This document shows, one piece after another, positions 34,925 to 46,923 of a stretch of DNA of 64,000 nt. Both the position numbers and the translations under genes were made by a program. Positions within the stretch are counted from its first letter, which is position 1. The number at the start of each line of letters is the position of its first letter. Below the pieces are notes generated by a model. It saw only the letters and a list, made by a program, of their open reading frames with translations. It made no database searches and was not told where the DNA came from. Location of the stretch: contig JALHQO010000004.1 of assembly GCA_022841905.1 (NCBI GenBank), forward strand, positions 186,001 to 250,000, in the 5' to 3' direction. The stretch comes from Hyphomonadaceae bacterium. Lineage in GTDB: Bacteria; Pseudomonadota; Alphaproteobacteria; Caulobacterales; Aquidulcibacteraceae.

Positions 34925-35580
34925 AAGCCTCTGAACGTCGCGAACTCATCCACTTCGGCGCGGTCGCTGCGGAGCGTGTTGACGGGATTGCCCACGTCCG
35001 CATAGCCGAGCGCCATGCCGCAATAGATCATCTCTGACGCCGGCAGTGCAAAGTGCGTAGCCAGCGGTGCGCGCATGCGGGCCCAGGCTTCTTGCATGCA
35101 GGTGCCCAGTCCGCGCTCGACCGCGGCGAGCGCGATAGATTGCATGAACATGCCCAGGTGCGCCCACTGGCCGTGGCCCATGGCTTTCTCGATCACAAAA
35201 AAGAGCCCGACCGGCGCGCCAAAGAACTCAAAATTCTGCGCCAGCTGCATCAAGCGCCCGGCTTTGTTTTCGCGCGGAATGTCGAGCAGCGCGTACAGGT
35301 CCTCGCCGAGCTTGTAGCGACGCGAACGATAGGGCTCCCAGAGATTGGCGGGATAGACGGGCCGATCATCTTCGGTCCCGGGTAGGTTCGCTTTGGCGAG
35401 CGCCACCACCGCATCGCGTTCGGCGCCAGCGACGGCGATCACTTTCCAAGGCTGCAGATTGCCACCCGAGGGCGCAAAGCGCGCAACATCTAGGATCTCG
35501 CGCAGCAACGCTTCGGGAACGGGATCAGGCTTGAAGGCGCGGATCGATATACGTGATTTGAGCGCTTCGGTGACATTCAT
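34921..35580 (-). CDS. nitroreductase family protein
   Basis: This 219-residue FMN enzyme begins with S-R-I-S-I-R-A-F (FMN-phosphate Arg and Ser), then F-A-P-S-G-G-N-L-Q-P-W, H-L-G-M-F-M-Q-S-I-A-L-A-A and G-L-G-T-C-M-Q-E-A-W. A-L-G-Y-A-D lies near the end. It is predicted to reduce nitro compounds, quinones or similar substrates with NAD(P)H. The substrate cannot be told. Confidence 0.92.
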   Translation of the reverse strand: MNVTEALKSRISIRAFKPDPVPEALLREILDVARFAPSGGNLQPWKVIAVAGAERDAVVALAKANLPGTEDDRPVYPANLWEPYRSRRYKLGEDLYALLDIPRENKAGRLMQLAQNFEFFGAPVGLFFVIEKAMGHGQWAHLGMFMQSIALAAVERGLGTCMQEAWARMRAPLATHFALPASEMIYCGMALGYADVGNPVNTLRSDRAEVDEFATFRGF

Positions 35581-35636
35581 GGGTGGCAGTAGTCAGGCGC
35601 ACGCGGCCAGCCGTCAACGCTGACGCCGCGACAGTG

Positions 35637-36266
35637 TCAGCGCCGCCCCTCATGCGCGCGCTGCTGAATATCCTTGGCGTAAACACGCCCGGCCTTCTGC
35701 GCGGCGTCGATCTCCGCCGCCGTCATCTCGCGCGCCAGTTCGCGTGCGCGTTTACGGGCAATATCGTCGCCGGAGAGCGCAACGCCTGCGTAGAGCCAAG
35801 AGAGCGCCTCGACCGGATCCTTATGCATTAGCGTGTCGGAGAGGCGCACCATGGCCGGCGCGTGGCCCAACTCAGCCGCGCGGAGCAGCCAGCGGCGGGC
35901 ATCCTCCGGCTCGCTCATCGCTGCGAGTTCAATCATGGCGTCTCGATCGCCGCCGCCAGCAGCGGAGCGAAACAGCGCGCGCGCCTTTTCGTTATCCTTG
36001 GAAACGCCGATGCCTGAGCGCAGAGCGATGCCGTAAGCGGTCTCGGCGCCGACATGGCCCAGTTCAGCGGCGCGCTCGAAGCATTCGGCGGCGGCCACCT
36101 TTTCGACAGGGCCGCCGAGCCCGCGCCAGTAGAGGACGCCCAGGTGATAGAAGCCGTTGGGCCGCTCTTCGTCTTGCAGCGCTTCCTCAAGCAGCTGGCG
36201 CGCACGCTTCCATTGCTGCTTTTCGAAAGCGTTCAGGCCGCGGTCGAGTTTTGAGCCGCCAAACAT
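35637..36266 (-). CDS. Sel1/TPR-repeat protein
   Basis: This 209-residue protein is built of alpha-helical repeats. Units with Y-H-L-G-V-L-Y-W-R-G-L-G, A-A-E-L-G-H-V-G-A-E-T-A-Y-G and A-A-E-L-G-H-A-P-A-M-V-R-L are Sel1-like, followed by a shorter C-terminal tail. There is no signal peptide. It precedes erpA's stop by 3 bases on the opposite reading order, so it follows erpA in the same transcript. It is probably a protein-binding scaffold of unknown partner. Confidence 0.85.
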   Translation of the reverse strand: MFGGSKLDRGLNAFEKQQWKRARQLLEEALQDEERPNGFYHLGVLYWRGLGGPVEKVAAAECFERAAELGHVGAETAYGIALRSGIGVSKDNEKARALFRSAAGGGDRDAMIELAAMSEPEDARRWLLRAAELGHAPAMVRLSDTLMHKDPVEALSWLYAGVALSGDDIARKRARELAREMTAAEIDAAQKAGRVYAKDIQQRAHEGRR

Positions 36267-36269
36267 GGG

Positions 36270-36596
36270 TCAGATGGAAAAGCTCACGCCGCAACCGCAG
36301 CTGGAGCTGGCGTTGGGGTTTTTCACCTTGAACGAAGCGCCGATCAGCTCATCGACCCAATCCACCTCCGAGCCGAGCAGAAACGGCAAAGAGACGGGGT
36401 CCACGAACAGCCGCGCGCCGTCGCGCTCGATCACCAGATCGTCGGCGCTGGCGGCGGGCGCGATCGCGATCTCGTACTGAAAGCCGGAGCAGCCGCCGCC
36501 ATCGACGGCTACACGCAGGCCCGCGCCAGGCGGTTCTGACGCCACGACGGCGTTGATCCGGGCGGCGGCGGCGGGGGTGAGGGCGATGTCAGCCAT
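36270..36596 (-). CDS. erpA: iron-sulfur cluster insertion protein ErpA
   Basis: This 108-residue A-type carrier delivers Fe-S clusters to target enzymes. It has the HesB/IscA fold with G-G-G-C-S-G-F-Q-Y near residue 35 and the C-terminal S-S-C-G-C-G-V-S-F with the second and third ligand cysteines. Length and motifs match ErpA more than SufA, but paralogues are close. It is divergent from dgt, with an 84-base gap to the preferred dgt start. Confidence 0.92.
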   Translation of the reverse strand: MADIALTPAAAARINAVVASEPPGAGLRVAVDGGGCSGFQYEIAIAPAASADDLVIERDGARLFVDPVSLPFLLGSEVDWVDELIGASFKVKNPNASSSCGCGVSFSI

Positions 36597-36680
36597 GCGT
36601 TAACAATGATCCTTGGTCGCTTTCTCAAGCCGACAGGGCCCATATATGGTCCCATCCGGGCGATAAGGAGAAGCGAGTTC

Positions 36681-37916
36681 GTGGCTGACGGGCAGAAAGC
36701 AGTGAAAGGCGCCAAGCCGAAACCGGGCGACAGCGGCGTTTTCATGCGTCCACCCCGCGCGCCCTACGCCACCGATCTGGCTCAGTCGCGCGGCCGGCTG
36801 CATCCGGAACCGGGCAGCCGCACCCGCAATCCTTTCGAAAGAGACAGGGACCGCATCGTCCATTCCAGCGCGTTTCGGCGTCTGAAGGGCAAGACCCAGG
36901 TGTTCGTCGCCCACGAGGGCGATCATTACCGCACGCGGCTCACACACTCACTGGAGGTCGCGCAGATCGCCCGCTCGGTGGCGCGGGTGATGGGGCTCGA
37001 CGACGATCTGGCAGAGACGCTCGGCATCGCCCACGATCTCGGCCATCCCCCGTTTGGGCACACCGGCGAAGACGTGCTCGACGCGTGCATGGAAGGCTAT
37101 GGCGGCTTCGACCACAACGCACAGACGTTGCGCGTGCTCACTAAGCTGGAGCGCAAATACCCGACATTCGACGGCCTCAATCTAACCTGGGAAACGCTGG
37201 AAGGCGTGGTCAAACACAATGGCCCGCTGATCCGCTTCGGCGCGGCGCTCACTGATTTGCCAGTGGCCATTCAGGAATACGTCGCCACACACGATCTCGA
37301 ACTCGACACCTGGCCGGGCCCTGAAGCGCAAGTCGCCGCGCACGCCGATGACATCGCTTACAACAATCACGACATCGATGACGGGCTTCGCGCCGGCCTC
37401 TTCACGCTTTCAGAGTTGCGTGACGAGGTGCCGATGGTGGCGCGCGTGCTGGGTGAGGTGGAGCGCGACTATCCGGAACTCGATGAGTTCCGGCTGATTG
37501 CCGAGACCGTGCGCCGCTTGATCGGTGTTTGGGTGGACGATCTGGTTTGGGAGTCGGGCAATCGCATCGCCGCTGCGAACCCGAAAAGCGCCGAGGACGT
37601 GCGCGCCGCCGGCAAGCCGCTGATTGGTTTCAGCGATGTCATGAACGAACACCAGGCGGTGCTGCGCCGGTTTCTGATGGCGCGCATGTACCGACACTGG
37701 AAGGTCAATCGCTCGCGCAGCCACGCCAAGCGCATCTTGGCTGAGTTATTTGCGTTGCTCATTGCCGAACCGGAACTGCTGCCGCCTGCCTGGCAACAGG
37801 GCGGCGACGGCCCAAACGGCCAGCGCACGGCGCGGCGGGTCTGTGATTACATTGCCGGCATGACAGACGATTTCGCCATCGACGAACATCATCGCCTGCA
37901 CACGCTCGACCGGTAA
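36681..37916 (+). CDS. dgt: deoxyguanosinetriphosphate triphosphohydrolase-like protein
   Basis: This enzyme hydrolyses dNTPs to nucleosides plus triphosphate. Its HD domain has [26 protein letters not shown] and [16 protein letters not shown] prefer the GTG at 36681 (411 residues) because AGGAG lies 10 bases before it. An ATG at 36606 gives 436 residues, and one at 36744 cuts into the S-R-G-R-L-H block region. Relatives carry argS next; here SPOR follows. Confidence 0.93.
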   Translation: MADGQKAVKGAKPKPGDSGVFMRPPRAPYATDLAQSRGRLHPEPGSRTRNPFERDRDRIVHSSAFRRLKGKTQVFVAHEGDHYRTRLTHSLEVAQIARSVARVMGLDDDLAETLGIAHDLGHPPFGHTGEDVLDACMEGYGGFDHNAQTLRVLTKLERKYPTFDGLNLTWETLEGVVKHNGPLIRFGAALTDLPVAIQEYVATHDLELDTWPGPEAQVAAHADDIAYNNHDIDDGLRAGLFTLSELRDEVPMVARVLGEVERDYPELDEFRLIAETVRRLIGVWVDDLVWESGNRIAAANPKSAEDVRAAGKPLIGFSDVMNEHQAVLRRFLMARMYRHWKVNRSRSHAKRILAELFALLIAEPELLPPAWQQGGDGPNGQRTARRVCDYIAGMTDDFAIDEHHRLHTLDR

Positions 37917-38034
37917 GGCTTCCGTTACGCTTGCGGAATTATGGATTCCGCCTGACCACCGCTGCGCCGTTAAGCAGAGATGAAGCGGCGTCGTGGTAAA
38001 GCAGCGTTGAATAGCGATTCCGGGAGCGGCGCTT

Positions 38035-38613
38035 GTGAGCAGAAGTTTCGACCCGCGCATGCATGCGTATGACGACCAGACGCGCCACGCGGGCACGCTT
38101 TACATCCTGATGCTCGTCGTGGCGCTGGCGTTCGGTGGCTTCGTCTGGCAGCTCTACAGTGTCCCTGAAATTCCGCGCATCTCCGCTTCTGGCCCTTACA
38201 AAATCGAGCCGCCAGTTGATGGCGGGGTGACAGAGAATGTCGAAGGAGAGGCGCTGACCGTGCCGGAGACGATCACGCCGGAAGAAGAAACGATTGTCGA
38301 AGCCGAGGCGCCGCTTGAGGTCGGCCCGCCGCAGCCAGGTGCTGCGCCAAGCTTTGCGGCTAACGGCCCGTTCGTGGCGCAACTGGCGGCGCTGCAATCG
38401 GAAGCAGCTGTCGATCCGGCTTGGCGGAGATTGTCGTCCCGCGCGCCGCAATTGTTCGCCGCAGCCCAACTCGACGTGGAGCGCGCCGATCTCGGCCAGC
38501 GCGGCATCTATTATCGCGTTCGCGCCGGCTATTTCGCCGACCGCGCCAATGCCGCGCGTTTCTGCGATCGCATCCGGCAAATGGGCCAGGACTGCATCGT
38601 CGCGGCGCGCTAG
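38035..38613 (+). CDS. SPOR-domain membrane protein
   Basis: This 192-residue protein has a short cytoplasmic N-terminus, a transmembrane helix near 20-40 and an acidic linker. A C-terminal SPOR domain (about 115-192) follows with F-V-A-Q-L-A-A-L-Q-S and Y-Y-R-V-R-A-G-Y-F-A-D-R-A-N-A-A-R-F-C. SPOR domains bind denuded septal peptidoglycan, so it may act in division or wall remodelling. A GTG start at 38035 is used. nagZ follows 9 bases after its stop. Confidence 0.88.
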   Translation: MSRSFDPRMHAYDDQTRHAGTLYILMLVVALAFGGFVWQLYSVPEIPRISASGPYKIEPPVDGGVTENVEGEALTVPETITPEEETIVEAEAPLEVGPPQPGAAPSFAANGPFVAQLAALQSEAAVDPAWRRLSSRAPQLFAAAQLDVERADLGQRGIYYRVRAGYFADRANAARFCDRIRQMGQDCIVAAR

Positions 38614-38622
38614 GAGCGGCCG

Positions 38623-39642
38623 GTGACAGCTTTGCTCTCCTGCGCCCTCGGCGTCCGCCAACCCAAGCTCGACGCGGACATGCGTGCGTTCTTCCGCGAC
38701 GCGCGGCCTTGGGCGTTTATTCTATTCCGCGAAGCCTGCGTGTCGCGTGAGCAAGTGCGCGCGCTCTGCGCTGATCTGCGCGAGACTGCGGGCCATGACG
38801 CACTGGTGTGGATCGATCAGGAAGGCGGACGCGTCGCGCGTCTCAAAGCGCCGGAATGGCCGGTTTGGCCCGCGTGTGCGCGTTATGGCGACGTGTTTAC
38901 GCGCAACAATGTCGAGGGCATGGAAGCGGCCTATCTCGGCCATCGCCTCATCGCCCACGAATTACGAGCCATTGGCATCGATGCGGATTTCGCGCCGGTG
39001 CTCGACGTGCCCGTGGACGGGAGCGACAAGATTGTTGGCGACCGCGCCTTCTCGGCTGATCCGAAGCAGGTCGCGGTGCTGGCGCGCGCAGCACTCGAAG
39101 GCTTGCACGATGGCGGCGTCGCCGGGTGCATCAAGCACATGCCAGGGCACGGCCGCGCTACGGCGGATAGTCACCTCGCGCTGCCGCGAGTCGCTGCGAG
39201 CGAACTTGATCTGACCGCGGATGTGTTTCCGTTCGCGCAGAATGCAGACGCCGAAGCGGCGATGACGGCGCATATCGTCTACGAAGCCTGGGATCCTGAT
39301 CGTCCGGCGACATGCTCGCCGATTGTCATCGAGGACATTATCCGCACGCGCATCGGCTTCGCCGGTCTGCTGATGAGCGACGATCTCGACATGAAGGCGC
39401 TGCAATTTGCACTGAACGGCGGCCTGGCTGAGCGCTCGGATGCTGCGCTGAAAGCTGGGTGCGATATTGTGCTGCAATGCTCCGGCGATCTGAAGGACAT
39501 GCAGGTGGTGGCGAAGGGCTGCGCGACGCTGTCGGGCCTGCCGTGGGTGCGGGCGCGGGCGGTGGAGAGCTTCGGAAAACGCCCGCCGCGCGAATTTGAC
39601 GCCGAAGCCGCATGGGCGCGGTTTCAGCAGTTGGTGGGCTAA
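38623..39642 (+). CDS. nagZ: beta-N-acetylhexosaminidase
   Basis: This 339-residue GH3 enzyme removes N-acetylglucosamine from muropeptides in peptidoglycan recycling. It has W-I-D-Q-E-G-G-R-V-A-R-L, D-F-A-P-V-L-D-V, G-D-R-A-F, K-H-M-P-G-H-G-R-A-T-A-D-S-H (acid/base His-Asp pair) and M-S-D-D-L-D-M-K-A-L with the nucleophile Asp. The GTG start lies 9 bases after the SPOR gene. scpA follows after 32 bases. Confidence 0.94.
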   Translation: MTALLSCALGVRQPKLDADMRAFFRDARPWAFILFREACVSREQVRALCADLRETAGHDALVWIDQEGGRVARLKAPEWPVWPACARYGDVFTRNNVEGMEAAYLGHRLIAHELRAIGIDADFAPVLDVPVDGSDKIVGDRAFSADPKQVAVLARAALEGLHDGGVAGCIKHMPGHGRATADSHLALPRVAASELDLTADVFPFAQNADAEAAMTAHIVYEAWDPDRPATCSPIVIEDIIRTRIGFAGLLMSDDLDMKALQFALNGGLAERSDAALKAGCDIVLQCSGDLKDMQVVAKGCATLSGLPWVRARAVESFGKRPPREFDAEAAWARFQQLVG

Positions 39643-39674
39643 AGCGCCGAAAACCTAGTATAAGCGCCGTTCCC

Positions 39675-40490
39675 ATGACCGAAGACGCAGAAACCATCCA
39701 GGCCGATCTCTTCGCCGCCGAGCAGGCGGACGAGGGCGAAGCGCTCGTGCTGGCGCTCGACGCGTTCGAGGGGCCGTTGCACCTGCTCTTGGAATTGGCG
39801 CGCACCCGCAAGATCGATGTGGCGAAGGTGTCCATCGGCGAGATCGCCGATCAGTATCTGGCCTTCATCGCCGAAGCGCGCGCAGCGAACATGGAAATCG
39901 CTGGCGACTATTTGGTGATGGCCGCGTGGTTGGCGCTGCTGAAGTCGCGGCTGCTGATCCCCAAACCGCAGCTGGCGGCGGATGAGCCCGATCCGCAGCA
40001 ACTCGAAGCGGCGCTGCGCCAGAAGCTGATGAACTTGGCGCAAGCACGCGTGGCGGCGAAGCGGCTGGAGGAGTTGCCGCAGCTGGGGCGCGATGTGTTC
40101 TTGAACGGTCAGCCGCAAACGACGGTGCTCACTAAGCACACCGTGTGGCGCGCCGATCTCTACGAATTGCTCAACGCCTATTGCGCCGATCGCTCTAAGA
40201 GTATCCGCAAGCGCGCCTACAAGACGTTGGTGCGCCGCGCCTATCCGCTGGAGACGGCGCGCAAGAAACTCGAACAGGCGCTGGCTAAGCTCGAAGACTG
40301 GCGCTCGATCACGAGCCTTTCGCCGGCTGGCGAAACCGGGCCCGACGCGCCGCCGCCGGAGAGCTATCTGGCGTCGACATTCGGCGCCTCGCTGGAACTC
40401 GCGCGCGAAGGGAAGCTGGAATTGCAGCAGACGGAAGCGTTCGCGCCGCTGTTCGTGCGCGCCCGCCCGGTCCATAAAGGCGGGGCATGA
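39675..40490 (+). CDS. scpA: segregation and condensation protein ScpA
   Basis: This 271-residue kleisin links the SMC heads in the bacterial condensin. The N-terminus has L-D-A-F-E-G-P-L-H-L-L-L-E-L-A-R, then Y-L-V-M-A-A-W-L-A-L-L-K-S-R-L-L-I-P, the helix that contacts SMC. The C-terminus contains a winged-helix. The ATG at 39675 starts M-T-E-D-A-E. The longer frame back to 39612 overlaps nagZ and is rejected. scpB follows with a 4-base overlap. Confidence 0.95.
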   Translation: MTEDAETIQADLFAAEQADEGEALVLALDAFEGPLHLLLELARTRKIDVAKVSIGEIADQYLAFIAEARAANMEIAGDYLVMAAWLALLKSRLLIPKPQLAADEPDPQQLEAALRQKLMNLAQARVAAKRLEELPQLGRDVFLNGQPQTTVLTKHTVWRADLYELLNAYCADRSKSIRKRAYKTLVRRAYPLETARKKLEQALAKLEDWRSITSLSPAGETGPDAPPPESYLASTFGASLELAREGKLELQQTEAFAPLFVRARPVHKGGA

Positions 40491-41215
40491 ACACGCCCGA
40501 TCCGCCCCTGGCCGACGCCATGCGCCGCATCGAAGACGCCTTCGTCGAAGGCGGTGAGCGTCCGCGCGCCGAGCCGTCGCCGGATGCCATCCGCGCCGCC
40601 GAGGCGCTGCTCTTTGCCGGCGGTGAACCGATTAGCGCCAAGGCGCTGGGCGAGAAGCTGGGCCCGGCGGTCGATGTCGCGGCGGTGCTGATGAAGCTGA
40701 AGAGCGACTATGCCGGCCGCGGCGTCGAATTGGTCGAGGCGGGCGGCGGCTGGCGGTTCCAATCGGCTGCGGACCTATCGAGCCTGTTTGCCGAGACCCG
40801 CGAGGCCCCCAAGCGCCTGCCGAAGGCGGCGATGGAGACGCTTGCGGTAATAGCATACCATCAGCCGATCACTCGGGCTGAGATCGAGGATATTCGGGGT
40901 GTCAGCCTATCGCGCGGTTCGATGGAGCTCTTGCTGGAGATCGGCTGGATTAAGCCGCGGGGGCGGCGGCGCACGCCCGGCCGGCCGCTGACGTTCGGCA
41001 CGACCGACGCATTCCTGAGCCAGTTCGGCTTGGCCTCGCTTGACGCTCTGCCTGGCAAGGACGATCTCAAGGGTCTGGGCCTCCTGGATCCGCGCGCGGC
41101 GAGCCAACTTGATATCCCGCGCCCCAGTGAGGATTTGGACAGTGACGAAGAACCGCTGTCGGAAGGTGACGACGCGGCAAGCTTTTTCGTGGATCATATG
41201 GAAAAGGACGAATAA
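40487..41215 (+). CDS. scpB: segregation and condensation protein ScpB
   Basis: This 242-residue partner of ScpA and SMC has two winged-helix domains. R-A-A-E-A-L-L-F-A-G-G-E-P-I starts the first, and T-L-A-V-I-A-Y-H-Q-P-I-T-R-A-E-I-E with R-G-V and G-R-P-L-T-F-G-T-T is the second. The acidic tail is longer than usual. It is translationally coupled to scpA by an ATGA overlap. Confidence 0.95.
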   Translation: MNTPDPPLADAMRRIEDAFVEGGERPRAEPSPDAIRAAEALLFAGGEPISAKALGEKLGPAVDVAAVLMKLKSDYAGRGVELVEAGGGWRFQSAADLSSLFAETREAPKRLPKAAMETLAVIAYHQPITRAEIEDIRGVSLSRGSMELLLEIGWIKPRGRRRTPGRPLTFGTTDAFLSQFGLASLDALPGKDDLKGLGLLDPRAASQLDIPRPSEDLDSDEEPLSEGDDAASFFVDHMEKDE

Positions 41216-41254
41216 GCCGCTCGCGCGCACGTCCCAAGTTGGAGTTCTCTTCAC

Positions 41255-41482
41255 ATGCACATGCCCGGGCTGATCCCGCTCCTCATCGTCTTGGCGCTGG
41301 CCTTCTTGTTGTTCAGCCGTCCAGGACGGATTTCGAACCTGATGGAAGACCTCGGCAAAGGCATAAAGGGCTTCCGCAAAGGTCTGAGCGACAAGGACGA
41401 CGAGGCGCAGCCGCCCGGGCCGCCGCCGGCTCAGGTGCAAGATCAGGCCAGCGAACGGCAGAGGGACAGCGCGCAGAACTAA
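41255..41482 (+). CDS. tatA: Sec-independent translocase protein TatA
   Basis: This 75-residue protein has one N-terminal transmembrane helix (about 4-20). The amphipathic helix N-L-M-E-D-L-G-K-G-I-K-G-F-R-K-G-L follows, and an acidic/Pro tail ends it. It forms the size-variable Tat pore. The helix junction reads F-S-R-P-G-R-I in place of the usual F-G-x-x-K-L, a form common in alphaproteobacteria. ATGs at 41255 and 41261 are both possible. tatB follows. Confidence 0.92.
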   Translation: MHMPGLIPLLIVLALAFLLFSRPGRISNLMEDLGKGIKGFRKGLSDKDDEAQPPGPPPAQVQDQASERQRDSAQN

Positions 41483-41501
41483 GCGCGCTGGGTGAACGCC
41501 T

Positions 41502-42013
41502 ATGCTGCCGAGCCTCGGCTTCAACGAGATTATCATCCTCGGCATCCTCGCCCTCTTGGTGGTGGGGCCGAAGGATTTGCCGTTGCTGTTCCGCAAGCTC
41601 GGACGGTGGACGGCGAAGCTGCGCGGCATGGCGCAGGAATTCCGCACCGGCTTCGATGATCTCGCACGCCAAGCCGAACTCGATGAACTGAAGCGCGAAG
41701 TGGATTCGCTGCGGCGCACGACCTCGCTGCACGACATCCGCACCGAACTCTCCAAGCCGTTCGGCACGCTGGAAGATTATGCCGGCATCAAGCCGTCGCC
41801 GCCGGCCGTCGCGAAGCCAGACTCGGCGCCCGCGATCGCAGCGCCGGTGGAAACGCCCGCGCTCGCACCGCCCAGTGCGCCTGCGCGCGGACCTTCGGGG
41901 GCCATGGTGCAGACGGACCGTGGAGCTGACGCGGTCCAAGATAGCGCCGATGATGATGCGCCGGCGGAAGAGTCTGCGCCCTCGAACGTAACGCCGATCT
42001 CGCGGAGCGCGCC

Positions 42014-42017
<4 letters not shown>
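41502..42017 (+). CDS. tatB: Sec-independent translocase protein TatB
   Basis: This 171-residue protein has the TatB N-terminus M-L-P-S-L-G-F-N-E-I-I-I-L-G-I-L-A-L, the G-P-K-D-L-P-L-L-F-R-K-L-G turn, then an amphipathic helix and a long Pro/Ala tail. It forms the Tat receptor with TatC for twin-arginine substrates. It overlaps tatC by 4 bases. Confidence 0.95.
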
Positions 42018-44995
<2,978 letters not shown>

Positions 44996-45010
44996 CTCGT
45001 TACAGCGCGC

Positions 45011-45051
45011 TTGACAGCGGCTTTGTGCAATATATAACCATCTGGAGATAT
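45011..45051 (+). promoter_or_regulatory. sigma-70-like promoter with overlapping ArsR-type operator
   Basis: TTGACA (45011-45016) and TATAAC (45033-45038) are separated by 16 bases, 30 bases before the regulator ATG. An imperfect inverted repeat overlaps the -10 box: ATATAACCA, centre TC, TGGAGATAT (45032-45051), matching at 7 of 9 pairs. This is the usual layout for autorepression by an ArsR-family protein. Confidence 0.65.
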
Positions 45052-45067
45052 AACTGAACGGCGATAT

Positions 45068-45424
45068 ATGAACCTCGACGCCACCTTTTCCGCCCTCGCA
45101 GACCCCACGCGGCGCGCCATTCTAGCCAGGCTGGCCGAGGGGGAGGTGTCGGTCATGGATTTGGCGGCGCCATTCGCGCTCAGCCAGCCGGCCGTTTCCA
45201 AACATCTGCGCGTGTTGGAGCATGCCGGCCTGATCAGCCGCAGTCGCGATGGCCAGCGCCGTCCATGTCGGATCGAAGCTGCGCCGCTCGAAGCCGCCAA
45301 CGCTTGGCTCGAGCGTTACCGCGAGATTTGGGAGCAGAACTACGCGCGGCTCGACGATCTGCTCGAGATTATGAAGCAGGAGGCGGCCGCAGAGCCAAGC
45401 AAACCAAAACGCAAAAAGAAATAG
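45068..45424 (+). CDS. ArsR-family transcriptional repressor (SdpR-like)
   Basis: This 118-residue winged-helix regulator reads [13 protein letters not shown], with [21 protein letters not shown] as the recognition helix and then [14 protein letters not shown] as the wing. No metal-binding Cys pair is in the alpha-3 helix, so metal sensing is unlikely. A Lys-rich tail ends it. It probably controls itself and the two SRPBCC genes behind it, an association common in proteobacteria. Confidence 0.92.
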   Translation: MNLDATFSALADPTRRAILARLAEGEVSVMDLAAPFALSQPAVSKHLRVLEHAGLISRSRDGQRRPCRIEAAPLEAANAWLERYREIWEQNYARLDDLLEIMKQEAAAEPSKPKRKKK

Positions 45425-45495
45425 CGCCGCTGTCGGCGTGGGTGGGGAGGCGTTCGTCCTTTGAACGAACGTCGCGATAACAAGGAGAGAAGACA

Positions 45496-45996
45496 ATGCC
45501 GGCGCCAGCTCAGGTCACGCTGCCAAGCGATCGCGAGGTTCGCGTCACGCGCCAGTTCAACGCGCCGCGTCAGTTCGTTTACGACGCGCACACAAAGCCA
45601 GAGCTCGTGCATAAATGGCAGGGCTATGAGGGCTGGGACATGCCGGTGCGCGACATGGATGTCCGCGTCGGCGGCACATACAAGTGGCAGTGGAAGAACC
45701 GCGAAGACGGCAAGACGTTCGGTTTCTTCGGCACGTTTACCGAAGTCAACGCGCCGTCGAGAATCGCCCACGAGCAATATTACGACCCGGGCGATATGGA
45801 TTACGCCATGCCAACTGGCGACCCTTGCATCGTCTCACTCGATCTCAGTGAACAGAACGGTGTCACGACGCTCGTCTGCACTATGAAGTTCGCGTCGAAG
45901 GAAGATCGCGATGGTGCAATCTCCACCGGCATGACCGACGGCATGGAGTTCAGCTACACCCGCCTTGACGGGATGTTCAAAGCGCAAGCAGCGTAA
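45496..45996 (+). CDS. SRPBCC (AHSA1-type) domain protein, copy 1
   Basis: This 166-residue START-like protein begins R-V-T-R-Q-F-N-A-P-R-Q-F-V-Y-D-A-H-T-K-P-E. V-G-G-T-Y-K-W-Q-W, F-G-F-F-G-T-F-T-E-V and a C-terminal G-M-T-D-G-M-E follow, a hydrophobic-pocket fold. The AGGAG site is 8 bases before the ATG. It is a tandem paralogue of the next gene and follows the ArsR gene by 71 bases. The ligand is unknown. Confidence 0.92.
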   Translation: MPAPAQVTLPSDREVRVTRQFNAPRQFVYDAHTKPELVHKWQGYEGWDMPVRDMDVRVGGTYKWQWKNREDGKTFGFFGTFTEVNAPSRIAHEQYYDPGDMDYAMPTGDPCIVSLDLSEQNGVTTLVCTMKFASKEDRDGAISTGMTDGMEFSYTRLDGMFKAQAA

Positions 45997-46032
45997 CAAC
46001 GGCAGCGTGTCGCGACGAAAAGGAGAATGACA

Positions 46033-46536
46033 ATGCCAGCACCCGCTCAAGCTACGCTGCCGAACGATCGCGATGTTCGTGTCACGCGTCAGTTCAATGC
46101 GCCGCGCGCGCTTGTTTACAAAGCGCACACCGATCCTGTGATCGTTCAAAAGTGGATGCTGGGCCCGCCCGGTTGGACAATGCCAGTGTGCGAAATGGAT
46201 GTGCGCGTCGGTGGATTGTATCGGTGGCGCTGGCGCAGTGAAGACGGCGCCAAGGAGTTTGGTTTCTTCGGCACGTTTGAAGAGGTGGTGGAGCCCGTGA
46301 AGATCGTCCACTCGGAAAACTACGATCCGGGCAATGTAGGCGGGCCGATGCCCGCGAGCGAACCCGCGCTGGTTACGCTGGAGCTGACGGAATCCGGCGG
46401 CGTCACCACGCTGACCAGCACGATCCGTTTTCCCTCGAAGGAAGCGCGGGACGACGCGTTCAGCACCGGCATGACGGACGGCATGGAGATGGGTTACGCG
46501 CGTTTGGACGAGATGTTCAAAGCGCAAGCGGCTTAG
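46033..46536 (+). CDS. SRPBCC (AHSA1-type) domain protein, copy 2
   Basis: This 167-residue protein is a close paralogue of copy 1: both start M-P-A-P-A-Q, have F-G-F-F-G-T-F and end in M-F-K-A-Q-A-A. The pocket segment differs (K-W-M-L-G-P-P-G-W against copy 1 W-Q-G-Y-E-G-W), so ligands may differ. The ATG at 46033 is preferred over 46027 because AGGAG lies 7 bases before it and the start matches copy 1. Confidence 0.92.
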   Translation: MPAPAQATLPNDRDVRVTRQFNAPRALVYKAHTDPVIVQKWMLGPPGWTMPVCEMDVRVGGLYRWRWRSEDGAKEFGFFGTFEEVVEPVKIVHSENYDPGNVGGPMPASEPALVTLELTESGGVTTLTSTIRFPSKEARDDAFSTGMTDGMEMGYARLDEMFKAQAA

Positions 46537-46541
46537 ATTTC

Positions 46542-46922
46542 ATGTCAGCCGCCAAAACCGTTGAGTCCGTCGACGACCTGCTCGACCGCATCAATCACCC
46601 GCAACGCGCGGCGATCGATGCGGTGCGCAAGGCCATACGCGGCGCCGACAAGTCGATCGCTGAAGGCGTCAAATGGAATGCCCCAAGCTTCCGGACGACT
46701 GAGTGGTTCGCCACGGTCAATCTTCGGAGCAAGGGCGGGATGCAGGTAATCTTGCATCTCGGCGCTAAGGTGCGCGCCAAGCAGAAGCGCCCAGACATCA
46801 CCGATCCGAGAGGGTTGCTGAAGTGGCTCGGCGATGATCGCGCCATGGCGACGCTGAGCGGAAGTCCCGCCGATCGAACAGCGCTTGCCGCGATCGTGCG
46901 GGAGTCGATCAAATACGTCTGA
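46542..46922 (+). CDS. DUF1801 domain protein
   Basis: This 126-residue YdhG-like protein has R-A-A-I-D-A-V-R-K-A-I, E-G-V-K-W-N-A-P-S-F and L-H-L-G-A-K-V, the DUF1801 pattern. The function is unknown. It lies 5 bases after the second SRPBCC gene and just ahead of the AlkD-like gene, so all probably share the ArsR-controlled transcript. Confidence 0.9.
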   Translation: MSAAKTVESVDDLLDRINHPQRAAIDAVRKAIRGADKSIAEGVKWNAPSFRTTEWFATVNLRSKGGMQVILHLGAKVRAKQKRPDITDPRGLLKWLGDDRAMATLSGSPADRTALAAIVRESIKYV

Positions 46923-46923
46923 C

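Noticed and set aside
45496..46536. Possible single broken SRPBCC gene
   Set aside because: Both copies are intact, each with its own ribosome binding site and start, so they are tandem paralogues.
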